Positions 1 to 11,051 of a DNA stretch of 64,000 bases are shown one piece after another; the stretch's first letter is position 1; each line of letters opens with the position of its first letter. The stretch lies in assembly GCA_012934845.2 (NCBI GenBank), contig WNNJ02000482.1, forward strand, positions 107,523 to 171,522, in the 5' to 3' direction. The DNA comes from Pomphorhynchus laevis (taxonomy: Eukaryota > Acanthocephala > Palaeacanthocephala > Echinorhynchida > Pomphorhynchidae). Position numbers and translations under genes: made by a program. Below the pieces are notes generated by a model. The model had not been told where the DNA came from. It worked only from the letters and a program-made list of their open reading frames with translations, and did not search any database.

Positions 1-205
1 AACAACTGAGTCTACGCATTTAATATAATTATAAAATAAACAAAACATAATAATGCTAAATCAAAATTTAATAATTAAATAATAAAATAAATAATTGTTT
101 TTAGATTTTTTATAATTTAAATCAAGTTAAAATAAAAAATTTGAAATTTTAAATAAACTTTTTTTATGGATTGACTAATGAATAACAGACGTTGTCAAAT
201 GCAAG
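1..205 (-). repeat. PLE-N terminal repeat fragment
   Basis: This stretch is the reverse complement of the outer part of the PLE-N terminal repeat at about 6110-6325. Shared landmarks are the end motif ACTGAGTCTACG, a run of AT-rich sequence, and TTGACTAATGAATAACAGACG. It starts at or before the window edge, so its true outer end is not visible. No coding sequence. Confidence 0.8.
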
Positions 206-268
206 GATAAAGAATTGCTGATATGTGGGTGATAACTATTGTATACCGTCATTCATTACAGATAACGT

Positions 269-272
269 AAAA
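269..272 (-). terminator. RNA polymerase III terminator of tRNA-Pro
   Basis: On the minus strand a TTTT run lies a few bases beyond the tRNA 3' end, the usual minimal Pol III stop signal. It supports this being a transcribed tRNA gene. Confidence 0.6.
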
Positions 273-277
273 TAATT

Positions 278-349
278 GGGCTCAGTCGGGAATCGAACCC
301 GAGACCTCTCGCACCCAAAGCGAGAATCATACCACTAGACCACTGAGCC
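278..349 (-). tRNA. tRNA-Pro (anticodon UGG)
   Basis: This is a nuclear-type tRNA gene for proline, 72 nt including discriminator C, without an intron. The acceptor stem is GGCTCAG paired with CTGAGCC. The anticodon arm is CTCGC-TTTGGGT-GCGAG, so the anticodon at positions 34-36 is TGG. The T arm carries GGGTTCGATTCCC, which is also the internal B box; the A box lies in the D arm (GTCTAGTGGTATGA). All arms pair cleanly, the discriminator C is normal for eukaryotic tRNA-Pro, and a T4 terminator follows. It is one of only two secure host genes here and is closely flanked by a PLE-N terminal repeat fragment. Confidence 0.95.
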
Positions 350-419
350 GTATTAAGCATCACAAACAGGGTATAAATAAACACAAAATAAATATACAGT
401 ATATGTACAATTGTCTTAA

Positions 420-597
420 TTGAAAAGAAGACAATATTCTACAAAAGGTGTTAAAACATCTATACAATCGTCTACAAAGAATGTAGAAATACTAAGAGAA
501 ATAATGTCATTGCTAGTAGTAAAGACTATTAAGCAACAAAAATATATCAGTGAGAACATTTTTGACGTGCAAAAGCAGACTGAAAAGGTGAGTACAA
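420..597 (+). other. possible host exon, unknown product
   Basis: An open stretch of about 59 codons is rich in Lys, Gln, Glu, Ile and Leu with a helical, coiled-coil-like character (for example LLVVKTIKQQKYISE). It ends at AAAAG followed by GTGAGT, a strong 5' splice-site match. The open frame continues to a stop at 674 if the donor is not used. No ATG starts it, so if real it is an internal exon whose acceptor is not obvious. I do not recognise the protein. It could be a chance open frame in AT-rich DNA. Confidence 0.2.
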
Positions 598-1204
598 ATT
601 ATATAATACTAGATACGACACTACTTGGTTTAGAGCAAAACGTTTTAATAAGTTTAGACAGGTTAAGAAATTGAATATTTGACTAATTTTTGAATATTTT
701 TGACGAATATTTGAAAAAGAGAATTTCTTCAAGGTGAATTTTAGAAATTATAAAATGAAAATATATTTCTAGGCAGTTAGAAATACGCAATTTTGAATGT
801 ATTCCACGCAGTGTCAACTCATTGACACCACGTGGAATAGAAATTATACAATAACATCGGATGTTTTCTTTGATTGTATTTAATAATATTGGACCCATTT
901 GCGGGTAATCATAATTCTTTCAATAATAATTATTCTTTTTTAAACGATAAATGCCACTTGTTTCAACATTTTTTCAACATTTCAACATTTCAACTTTTCA
1001 GATGTTTATCGGGGTCGTATTTAGCTTTTCCAAGGGTAAAGGTATGATATAATACCAGATTTCTCATATGTTAAGTAGCATAACCAGTTATATCGATATT
1101 TTATAAATAAATAAGGAATTTCTTAAATAAATAACTTGACAACCACTAAATAACTAAAAATGAGACAAAAGAAAAACAATAGTTCAAGATATTCAGTCTT
1201 CACA

Positions 1205-1528
1205 ATATTTTCACGGCCTCAGGTACAGCGGGTTCTATGCCCTCCAGCCAATCCAACACGCTGCTCTCCAACTGAACCACCCAGGGTCTTTCACCCCCTC
1301 CGAAGATTCCAATCGAGGCGGACTATGCACGGTAATCGCGAGATAATGAGCTTAAGAAACCTTAAGAAACCAAGTACCCCATGGGGCGCACTTTGGGTTT
1401 CCCGTTCAATGACAGATGCTGAGCACGTTCATAGCCCACCTAGCTTTCTTCAGGATACGTTTGAGTTTATTTAGGTCAGCTTTCGCTGAACATTTCACCG
1501 TAATACTGAAACCCAGGTATTTGAATTT
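1205..1528 (-). mobile_element. LINE C 3'-end fragment
   Basis: The reverse complement matches the 3' end of LINE C at about 53785-54140, including the last reverse-transcriptase codons, the segment around GACTATGCACGG (GCGCCGATTGGATT side in LINE C) and the 3' UTR ending CCTGAGGCC. It is diverged, with small indels, and carries no intact frame. It is a 5'-truncated, dead copy of the R1/Jockey-like LINE seen complete at 50421-54266. Confidence 0.75.
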
Positions 1529-3847
1529 TTATGATACAAATATTTTAACTTGGAGTTTATAATTTAAATTTCGATATTATTATTCAGATCAAAAAAATCT
1601 TCGATTTTTTATTGTTCTCGTAGACTGGTTGTTTCTCTGACAATAATAATCGTTTTTTAGACAATAAAAATAAAATCTATTTTCAGATCCTGATAATTTA
1701 TTGATTTTTTAAAAGCGATTACATAAATTAAAAGTTTTTATTTCAATTAATTTTTAAACTGATTTTGCACTAATTTTTATACTGCCTTAGAGCATATATC
1801 CACAATTAGCCCTTTAAATCACATTTAACCAATATAATAGGCCTTTGAACTCTATTTTAACCTTTTAAACTTTTTAACCTTTTTAATCGTCTTTATCACT
1901 TTAATCTCATTTACCTTTACTTTCTAGCAATTGTATTTTTTTACAAATTTTTGTCATCTCAAATTTGTATTAAATATTATTTTTTAATAATAACGAATTT
2001 CTAGGAAGAAAATATAAAAAATGGGGTTAAAGCAAATAAGGGAAAAATTGAATAAAAGTGGTCAAATTGGGTTAAACAAGGAATTGAGTTAAACAATGTA
2101 AATGAGTGTAAAATGGGGTATTGTGAAAAGCGGGGTTAAATGAGGTAAATGCGGATAAACTGCATATTAAAGGGCTAAATGTGATGATATGATCAAAAAA
2201 TTAAATTTTTAAATATGATTAAGGTTACTGGGATTTAGAAGAATCAAAGGATTTAAAACCTTAGGAGGAAGCATAAAATGTCTTGCAAGAAAACCTTTGT
2301 CGGCTCTTATGTTCCTTATTAAGGATTACAATGCATGTTGTCATGGCAGATAATACAAGTTAATGATGTTTTCATTCTTTACATTAAATATTTTTTTTAT
2401 TTAGACTTCAGGGAAAAAGGAAATTTTGACAAATTAAAATTTAGAATTTTTAAAACTTATATACGTATAAATCAGAAACTAAACACGCTTTGTTTCAGAT
2501 GATATGGGTACATTATATTGTGATATAAATCGTATTAAACAAATGGTATTAAATGAAAATAAAATATTTATTTAAATATGACCGATATTGATCGGAATGT
2601 TAGAATTTTAAATTTTAATACAAATATAAATTTGAATTTTGGAGTATTTTATGTAGAATAGACTTGATTAATTCAAGAAAGCGAACAAGTTTTAGGATGA
2701 GAACAAATTTCGAAACCCAAACGATTAATTATACAAAACGACAGTCACTAATAGAGATTTCATTCGGTAGTTGATATAATACAGTAATGAATATATTCAA
2801 AATACAACATAATTTATATAAAATCTAGTATCGAATCCCTTTATTGTGGAATTGTCAAATATGACTCATCACTTAATTCGGAATTTTGGAATTATTATTT
2901 TTAATAAAAAATCTAAATTTGAATTTTGGAGTAGGGGATCAATAAAATAATAATTTATTTTTATATTTTGCTTGCTGCCACCAGCATCATCGTAAATAAT
3001 ACGTACAATAAGTTTGTTTTTAATAATTTTGTTTAATAATTTTGATAATAAATTTAATAATTTTATTTTTGATGCTACCAACAGCTAGAGAACTATAAAA
3101 ATAAATTAGTTTTTATTGACGATCCTGTTCAAAAATTCAAATTTTTGTTTTAAAAATTAAATTTTTTTATAAAATATTTGTTAACAAACAAAAAATTTAA
3201 TTTTCCACTTTTCGTCTCTATCATCAATAACATCATATTCATATAATAATTGTAAAATTACATTTAACGATTATTTTTGATATTTTTATCTTTTTACAAA
3301 AAAACCCTTATTGCTGAAAAATTCAATATCGCCACCTTGCACACATTTTTTAACTCTATTACAAACAACACATGAGAATGTGTACAAGATTATGGCTTGT
3401 AATATAGTTGTATAATATAGCAATTATTAAAACAATTCATTGTAAGAAAAAATAAATAATAAAACTCTAAAATGTTATAATTCAGATCACCTTTACATAA
3501 ATAAAAAATAGAATAAAAACATTTAACAAAAAAACAACGACAATAATACATTCAACCAATTAGTAACCGTAATTCAGTAACAACCGCATTTTACTTGAGA
3601 ATTATTGTACATATATGAGATTTAGTTGAGTCAAGCATTACTTTCGATACTTAAAAATTTATGACAAAACGTTAATTCAAAAACACCGTAATCGTTTACG
3701 CGAATAGATTACAGCATTTTCTACTACATTATAATATTATTTTATTATAATAATATTAGACAAAAACTATTACCTATATATTTCCATTATTTCTAATTAT
3801 TACATTATATTGCTCACATGCCGGTAATTTATACATTTATCAATTTT
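1529..3847. other. AT-rich stretch without recognised gene
   Basis: About 2.3 kb of very AT-rich DNA with short low-complexity runs. I found no convincing open frame, splice-bounded exon, RNA gene or copy of the window's repeat families. Short open frames here have the composition of random AT-rich DNA. Confidence 0.6.
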
Positions 3848-3924
3848 AAAATGTTTAAATATTAATTATCTATTGTAATGTATATTTACATTCTACCTAT
3901 TCTACCTATAAAATTTCTACCTAT

Positions 3925-4055
3925 AGACACCCAACATAGCAGTGGACCAAATACGCGCTAATAATGTATTTCGATTATTTAGTGTACCTTATTCATACAA
4001 GGCATATTGTTTATTATTCATCCGTGATAATAGTAAGAGAATATTACTATTCTCC
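3925..4055 (-). repeat. PLE-N left terminal repeat (inverted)
   Basis: It reads as the reverse complement of the right terminal repeat around 5945-6070 (CCCAACATAGCAG, GGACCAAATACGCGCTAAT, ATTCATCC). Opposite orientation of the two repeats is a known arrangement for PLEs. Immediately outside (3848-3920) lies the AT-rich tail of repeat R1. Confidence 0.75.
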
Positions 4056-4728
4056 AATTTTAATAAATGTTAATAATAACAATAGAAAATATACACTAAC
4101 CATAAACTTGATTAATAAATGTATAGATAACATAAATATAGCCGGACTTTTAAATAATTCTAAAAGTAAAGAAATAATAAGATCAGATTTAAGTAAATAT
4201 ATTTCTAAAATAAGGTATATACTCTTACTACCATTAGGACGAAAAATTTGTAATTATAATAAAGAATTAAAATCAATATGTAACGATAATATTAGAAACA
4301 TAATGGAAACAGAATGCAATTGTAAAAGTCTTAGTTTTGATATAATAAATGAACACATATGTACCCATAATCTAGAATTAATTAAAAATTGTGAATTAAG
4401 AAAGCTGCTATCAAAAGGGTATAAATATAGATTAAATAATAACAACGACAAAAATAAAATTTACAATTCGTTATATAATAACTTAAATGATTACTTTAGT
4501 AAGCTGATTAATAGTGAAAGCTTAAATACATCTAAGATGAACATATGGAAAGATTATATATTTGATAAAATTAAAAATAAAATAAAAATAACAAACAATT
4601 ATAAAAGGAAAGATAAAATTAATAAAGATATGTATAAAGAACTTACTAAATTAAAGGATAACTATATAATAACAACTATTGACAAAGCTAGTAATAACTT
4701 TGTCTTCATATGCAAAAAGCTTGATTAG
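3964..4728 (+). pseudogene. PLE-N N-terminal region
   Basis: An open segment of about 250 residues upstream of the RT core. It contains the PLE hallmarks ELRKLLSKGYKYRLNN and, near its end, TTIDKASNNFVFICKK, matching the conserved 'DKA-NN-FVCK' block in front of the RT fingers. Asn, Ile and Lys codons dominate, as expected for the local AT content. It is part of a broken element. Confidence 0.75.
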
Positions 4729-4737
4729 GATATACTA

Positions 4738-5190
4738 ATGAAAGAGGTTAATTCTAATGATTTAAATGTAAATCCAACATATGAACGTAGTGAGTTGAGT
4801 TTAGAAACAATTATTACAAGTCACTGTTCTATAATGGATAAAAAGGGTATAAAGGTTGAATTAGATAATAAAACTATACCTATATTATATTGGAATCTAA
4901 AATTACATAAAAATCCAATAAAACGTAGGTTCATATGTAGTGCGTTTAAATGTACATTAAAACCACTTTCTGTCTATATGAATAAAATACTTAAAGTAAT
5001 TAAAGCACATTTAAAAAATATTGCAAGGTAATCGAAATTAATACTGGTATAAAACACTATTTTAGTATTAATTCTACAAAAGAATTTTTAGAACAGACAA
5101 AAGGAATAAATTTTCAAAATATAAATGCATACGATTTTAGTACTCTTTATACAAATCTAGATTTAGTAGATATTAAAGAGGCGTTAGTAA
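4738..5190 (+). pseudogene. PLE-N reverse transcriptase, fingers region
   Basis: This part carries ILYWNLKLHKNPIKRR and SAFKCTLKPLS, the PLE RT block in which the template-binding Lys/Arg residues lie, then FSTLYTNLDLVDI, the segment with the first catalytic-palm motif. It follows directly on the N-terminal region and precedes the palm part at 5293. It belongs to the same broken element. Confidence 0.75.
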
Positions 5191-5292
5191 AATTAATAAA
5201 TCTTATATTCGGAAAAGATATACATATATATATCTTATAATAATTATAACGCCTATCTAACAAAAATTAAACCATCAAATAAATATAAATAT

Positions 5293-5940
5293 ATGGATAA
5301 AATTGAATTAATAGAATCCTTAAATATTTTGATAAATCAAAATTATTTAAAAGTAGGGACATCTATATTTAGACAAGTAAAAGGTGTTCCAATGGGTGGT
5401 AATAGTAGCCCAATTATAGCTGACTTGTTTTTAAGCTTTATAGAATATGAATTTGTTCATAACTGTGTAAAAACTAAATCTAAACAATACAAATATATGA
5501 AATATATGTTTCGATACATTGATGATATATGTGTATTTAATTCTAATAATTTTTATTCAATTAGTGAGCACATTTATCCAGAAAGCCTTATTCTTAACAA
5601 AACCAATATTAATGATAAAGAAGGTGTATATCTAGATATGAACATTAAATTAACATTAACTAAAACTACTATTAATTTATATCGTAAAGATGACATATTT
5701 AAATTTACAAGAAACATATTTTTGCATGAGCATTCATGCATACCATATAATATAAAATATAATACATTAAATAATGAAATTTTAAGAATTGCAACAATAT
5801 GTAATGATATTGGCTTTCTTAAAAATCATTTAAATAATTTAATAGATACATATTTTAAACTAGGTTACCATAAAAATAACATCAAGCAGAAAATAGCAAA
5901 ATTTATAAATCAACACAATAATATAAAGAATAAATTTTAA
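5293..5940 (+). pseudogene. PLE-N reverse transcriptase, palm and thumb
   Basis: About 215 residues with QVKGVPMGGNSSPIIADLFL (RT motif B) and FRYIDDICVF (motif C, with the catalytic DD pair), followed by IYPESLILNKTNINDKEG and YLDMNIKL, typical of the PLE thumb. The protein ends shortly after FKLGYHKNNIKQK, without a GIY-YIG module. Related pieces occur at 20964-21308, 21556-21798, 35245-35445 and 37766-37985. Confidence 0.85.
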
Positions 5941-6325
5941 CTGTTAAGTGGCAAATTTTTATGGATGGATAATAAATAATATACTTTGTATAAGAATAGG
6001 ATACTAGATAGTTATTTCAGAGGAAATACATCATTAGCATATATTTGGCCCCGCTGCTATGTTGGGTAGAGGAGTTAGGGGCCGAAACCTGATAGCATAG
6101 CAGTTCCTCCTGATGACCTCTAATTCTTATTCTGATACAACGTCTGTTATTTATTAGTCAATTCATAAAAATGACGTTTATTTTGAATTTCATTTTTTTA
6201 ACTTGATTTAAATTATAAAAAATCTTATAACAATTATTAATTTTATTATTTAATTATTAAATTTTGATTTAGCATTATTGTTTTGTTTATTTTATAATTA
6301 TATTAAATACGTAGACTCAGTTAGC
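5941..6325 (+). repeat. PLE-N right terminal repeat
   Basis: This non-coding end runs from the RT stop to AATACGTAGACTCAGTTAGC. It includes TTTGGCCCCGCTGCTATG, GGGGCCGAAACCTGAT and TCCTCCTGATGACCTCTAAT, which serve as markers for the many scattered copies. The terminal motif CAGCTAACTGAGTCTACG recurs in either orientation near 1, 6450, 18835, 20600, 26950, 45010, 61640 and 62040. Confidence 0.8.
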
Positions 6326-6429
6326 TGATTTTATCAATTAATAGTTTTTAATAAGATTTTATTGATGATCCAGTATCTTATTCTAAAAAACGTATATTTG
6401 TAAATATATAGCATTAAATATATAGATGT

Positions 6430-6680
6430 AAATATATATGGCATTAAATCATATAAGATAACTGAGTCTATGTATTTTATATAATATATAAATAAAAGTA
6501 AAGATATATAATAAATAATTATAAGATTTTATACAATTTATATTCATGTTAACTTAAAATTTAAAATTGAAATTTAAAAGTCAATTTTTACGAATTGAAT
6601 AATAAATAACGGACGGTGTATCAGGAGAAACTGCTATGTAATCAGGTTTCAGTATTTAATAAATTTGATATTGCTTCATA
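6430..6680 (-). repeat. PLE-N terminal repeat fragment
   Basis: Reverse complement of the PLE-N end: TAACTGAGTCTATG at the left, then ATAAATAACGGACGGTGTATC and GGAGAAACTGCTATG. It lies about 100 bp beyond the right end of the PLE-N copy. Confidence 0.7.
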
Positions 6681-6871
6681 TTTTAATGCAATTAAATATG
6701 AATGTAATATTATGAATTCAGTATGAATATATTTAACAAAAATATGAATTTTATTATTAAAATATAACCTCATTATAATAAATGACATTATTTTATTATT
6801 AAAATAAAATATAATATATCATAAAATATGAATTTAATATTATGGATTTAATATGAATTTATTTAATATTT

Positions 6872-7158
6872 CATAATAATATGAATTTAATATTAATTTA
6901 ACAAATATAGATTTAACAAATATAATAGATAATATTAATTATCTATTATAATGTATATTTACATTCTGCCTATTTTGTAAAAAAATCGACCAATAGAACA
7001 TATTTATCTTTATTTTCAACGGTTTTCCTCAGGCAACGATTAAACGTTGCGGTTCAGCGAGGAAATGCTGCTTGTATACTTGAGTGCCTAAGCGATCAGT
7101 CGTTCTCCGATTCTTCCTCGTCGCCGCCTCACTCGCCTGGAATCAACTCCCTCTCCTT
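6872..7158 (-). repeat. repeat R1, copy 1
   Basis: About 287 bp nearly identical to 14027-14310 in the same orientation. It has an AT-rich part (TATAATGTATATTTACATTC) and an unusually GC-rich part (on the minus strand GAGTGAGGCGGCGACGAGG). I do not recognise the family. The AT-rich part also occurs at 3848-3920 beside PLE-N, and the GC-rich part at 34584-34700. Confidence 0.75.
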
Positions 7159-7412
7159 TCATATTATATTAAAATATGAATTTAATATGAATTTATTTAA
7201 TTATTTTTTTTTATTTTTTTTTAATAATCGAAATTTTTTACAAAAGTCAACCCGGAAATGGGCTTTAAAATTGTTGATTATAAATATTAACTCTCATTTA
7301 AATGAGAATCTGGATTGTCTTGACGCATGTTCTAAGATGTTTTTTGTATTTTCTTTCGTTGATACAGGTGCAACAGATAAACGTGTCTTGAAAGCGGCGA
7401 TACGATTCGCAG

Positions 7413-8890
7413 CTACTTCCAAAGTTGTTGGTTTTGTGGTTTACGTAAGTCTTCTCTGATAAGGTTGCTATCAAATGTAGAGCAAATTCGAACTGAATAG
7501 TCGTTTTCCAGAAATGCAATAGAAGCAGGATCAAAGATACCTAGTCCTTCTAGTTTTAGCGGTGCGGTGAGTGCTTTATACAAATTATCAGTTAGGGATC
7601 TTCCTGCTAATTCGACCAGCATACCGTATTTTCTTGTTGCTGTCAGATCGGTTAACCAAGAAGTGTCACATCGTCTCGTTCGCAGCAAATACGTCCATTT
7701 TGATTGTGTTGCTTTTGTCAAACCACAGTAAGCAACCTGGGGGTCAATCTTCGCGATAGCTGTTAGGCGCGACATGAGCGATTTCCACTTAAGAGTGTGT
7801 GTTTGTATTACGGTTTTTTCGAATTCGGATTCCCCGATAGGTGATCCGGGGCGATTATCCCCTTGGTACTTGTGGGTAAGTCCAATGATGGTGGTTCAAT
7901 TGAGCCTATTGAGCTGTGCGAAATGAACAGTGATTTTGTTGAATTCACATTATAACCGTATTTTGGGCCATCGCGTATTAAAATTTTCCAAACTGCTATT
8001 AGTTGCTCTGGTGTGCCGACGAAGTTGGCATCATCATCAGCGCACATTTTTGTATGACGGCAGGTACGGATTGTTGGATTGACTCGGTTAAGGGTAGATA
8101 TGCAAGTGAAAAGCCGGCCATTGCGAATGGATCGCCTTGGGTAAAGTCCTCTTCTGATAAGATACTGCAGCCGCCAAGTGAGAGATTGGATGGAGTTTGG
8201 TAAATGTTTTGCATGACTTGATGCAGTGAAGGGCAGGTGAATTTTATGTTATGGATAGCAGCGGCTCTGTTTATTGAATTAAACGCGTTGGATGCGTCGA
8301 TAGCTAACATGCAGCGATCGGTTTTTTCGTGAAATGCACTGCGCAAGGTGTGTATTGCGTACTCAATTCCTCTTTTTTGACCTGCAGCGAGTTGGCGCTT
8401 CCCGCAGACATCTTCTATATCAGTGTGCACCTGTTGTAAAATGGCTTTGCTTATGATTCGTCTCGCGGTGTCACAAACACCGATTGGTCTTATGCATCCA
8501 TCTTTCTTCTCTAGAGCTATTAGGCGGCATGCATCGGATGACAGCAGGCAGGCGGGTGAAGGTTTTGAAGTATCTGTTTTACTTGTGTACCTTGTATGAC
8601 GTCGTCTGGTGCAAGCACTGCTGATTTTGTCACATCGTCAAGAACGGCTGAACATGCTGAGTTGCAATACGTTTTGATCTAATTTTTTTTCTGCAGTTGA
8701 GACGGATGCTAAGCTGGATATATTCAGCTTCCACGTATAGAGCTTCATAGTCTTTTTGCTGCCACAAAGCTAGTCGGCGTTCGAGCGTTTTTCGTATTAA
8801 TGACACTTTTTTCGAAGGAATTCGTTGTAAGATGCATTGGGAAAAACGACAGCCGTTTTGAGAATTTCAGGATGTAGGCGAAGTTGATCA
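7413..8890 (-). mobile_element. LINE H copy 1: reverse transcriptase
   Basis: A non-LTR-type RT read on the minus strand from about 8890 to 7413. In order: GCIRPIGVCDTARRIISKA (fingers), LAIDASNAFNSINRAAA (motif A), EDFTQGDPFAMAGFSLA (motif B), ADDANFVGTPEQL (motif C; the usual aromatic residue is replaced, the DD pair is kept), GPKYGYNVNSTKS, then GLGIFDPASIAFLEND (thumb). From established knowledge, this 'IDASNAFN / TQGDP / ADDA' RT family is common in marine invertebrates and is followed by a nuclease-like C-terminus, which this copy lacks. The frame shifts several times (main open parts 7999-8430, 7808-8047 and 7413-7775), so it is inactive. It abuts the 3' end of LINE A at about 8900. 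Confidence 0.75.
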
Positions 8891-8984
8891 GGTGTAAGAG
8901 AATAATTTATTTAATAATTATTATTATTGTTTCAACGGCTTACAAGCAGGGGCTTAAATATCCGGTTCACATGAAATAAAAATC

Positions 8985-9603
8985 AACAAAATCATAACTG
9001 TTCACATCTATAGGGGAACACTTCCTTGCGCATAGCAGGATCCATCCGTAATCCGGACTTGAATGCTGAGGCACTACTGCTGCAAACAGTGCCTCCATCC
9101 AGTTTGTTCCAAAGTCCAACTACTCTTCGTTGAAATTGTATACACCGGAACTTTTTCACTAAATTCCTGCTCAAAGTCAAACTGTGTCCGCGAAGGAATG
9201 CTGACTGTCTCAGTTGTAAACAGATTCGAAGAGGATGATTTGAAGAACGAAGAACTCGTCACACCATATTCATATCGATATACTGATTGGTCCAAGAAAC
9301 GGTATCAAGCCGAAGACATTGCAAACGATACTCATAGGGCATTTGCGCCAAGGTCGGCGCCAACTTTGTTGCACGACGAAGCACTATCTCAGAGATTAAG
9401 TGTTCCCCAACTGTGCATGGGTATACACAAGGGGCCGCATACAACAACCGGCTTAGAACGTGAGCCAAAATTAGAGGCCGAAGAGCAACCGGATCAAGAG
9501 CTAAGAATGTGCGCCTAATGACCCCTATCATTTTATTAACGTTGGCACATGCAAGAGCGGTATGTGGGGCAGTTCTCAGGTTGCGGTCAATCAACACTCC
9601 CAA
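8985..9603 (-). pseudogene. LINE A RT C-terminus and 3' end
   Basis: This covers the thumb and C-terminal region: GVLIDRNLRTAPHTALACAN, LSRLLYAAPCVYPCTV, VLRRATKLAPTLAQMPYEYR, then after a frame change RRVVGLWNKLDGGTVCSS, the 'VVxLWNxLP' type of block that closes CR1-group proteins. The 3' UTR follows to about 8905. Confidence 0.75.
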
Positions 9604-9619
9604 ATCCTTATGGCTTACA

Positions 9620-10874
9620 ACACTATCTATTTACGACCACAATAAGTGTATTGAACTGCTGACGGGGACTTTACAACTCTACCCAGAACAGGCATGTGTT
9701 TGCATTTGGTGACATTCATCACAAGCTTGTTGCTCGCCGCCCATAACTCGACCCTATCAATATCTCTCTGTAAAATGCTAATATAATTACTCGAGTAAAC
9801 ACCCCTTCAAATCTTTAAGTCATCAGCATACAATAGCACTGACGAGCAAATGATTGCAGGTAAATCATTTACATATATACTGAATAACAGTGGACCTAAA
9901 ACGGATCCCTGAGGAACACCAATGTGACAAGGCCTAACCGACGATAGTGTATTATCAACATGCACTCTGAAGCTTCGTTGATGCAGAAAGGCCCTGATCC
10001 ATTTAACAAGAGCAATAGGAAGTCATGTGTTTGTCAGTTTCATAAGAAGCAGGCCATGATCAACTCGATCAAACGCTTTTGAAAAATCGAAAAATATGAT
10101 GTCGGTATCTACATAATTCGCCTTGTTTTCTGACTAGGAACAGTGAGCAAAGAGCAAATTGGAGACAGTAGAGTGACCCTTTCTGAACCCTGTTGCTCAG
10201 AAGCTAATTCATTATTCCTATTGAAGAAATCAACCATAAAAGCATACACAAGCCTTTCCAAAATTCGACAGCATACACAAGTTATACTGATTGGCCTATA
10301 ATTATCAACCGATGAGCGAGCACCTCCTTTGAAAATCAGATGGATTACAGACTGCTTCCAGACATTCGGAAGAGGACCATCAAGAATAGACTGTCTAAAT
10401 AAGTCACACTGAAACAGAAGGAAGCAAGTCGGGACCCTTGAAGTTGGATGATTTTGGGCGACATAATTCTTTATAAACGTCCCCAGGCGAGATCATTTTG
10501 GAAATGTTAAAATCAAGACAGGTGACAGGTGAAGCAAATGACACAAGGGTGTATTGCTGTTCGACTTGGGGAATATTCTCATGCTCTACCACGGCTACAT
10601 AGTGCGTAGAAAAACGCTCCGAGAGTACATCAACAGTAACGTCGTCAAAATGCTGAACAATCAAAGATTTAGGTGCTCTACGACCGGGCACATACCTGAA
10701 AAGTGATCTCACATCATACAAGCATCGCTTAGCTAGAGATTTCTCAAACGCAAATCGTGTTTGCTTTTTCAAAGTATTAAACAAATTTCTTGAGTGCTTG
10801 TAATCATCATATGCACATTGACCGTTCTTAAAATCTCTAAACACTGAGATACGAGTTTTCCAAGCAGATCGCAA
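9620..10874 (-). pseudogene. LINE A reverse transcriptase
   Basis: The linker (AYDDYKHSRNLFNTLKKQTR, KSLAKRCLYDVRSLFRYV, FKGPDLLPS) leads into RT motifs in CR1/Jockey order: VIHLIFKGGARSSVDNYRPI, FFDFSKAFDRVDH, HIGVPQGSVLGPLLFSIYV and LLYADDLKI. At least one stop sits within the palm region and the frame changes before 9620, so the enzyme is dead. Confidence 0.8.
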
Positions 10875-11051
10875 TTCATAATCAAACTAAGGCGCGTGCT
10901 TACGGCAACCCACATGTCTAAAAGGAGAAATTTTAACAATTAAGGAGTACAGAATCTCTCGAAATTGTTGCCATGCTGCGTGTACACCTACGAGTTTAGG
11001 GTTTAGCCACTGTACTTTCGATAATAGTAAGGAGACTGCAGCGATATAAAT

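Larger units (their letters stand above)
3925..6325 (+). mobile_element. PLE-N: Penelope-like element with inverted terminal repeats
   Basis: This is the best copy in the window of a Penelope-like retroelement. A coding body (3964-5940) is bordered by terminal repeats in opposite orientation: CCCAACATAGCAG with downstream sequence at about 3932, and its reverse complement CTGCTATGTTGGG at about 6055. The body encodes the Penelope-type extended reverse transcriptase in order: N-terminal region, fingers and palm. No C-terminal GIY-YIG domain follows the RT. By resemblance of its segments (LSKGYKYR, LYWNLKLHKNP, FRYIDDI, IYPESLILNKTN) it belongs with PLEs abundant in invertebrates, some of which carry an N-terminal endonuclease; I see none here. 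The element is broken, with roughly two or three interruptions, and is a fossil. Confidence 0.85.

Noticed and set aside
6080-6125. CTGATGA near GGGGCCGAAAC in the PLE-N terminal repeat as a type II hammerhead
   Set aside because: CCTCTAA can pair with TTAGGGG, but two unpaired bases separate this helix from both core strands, and no NUH triplet with a helix III could be found.
9063-9518. 151-codon open frame on the plus strand
   Set aside because: It is antisense to the LINE A C-terminal region, whose minus-strand frames have clear LINE motifs.
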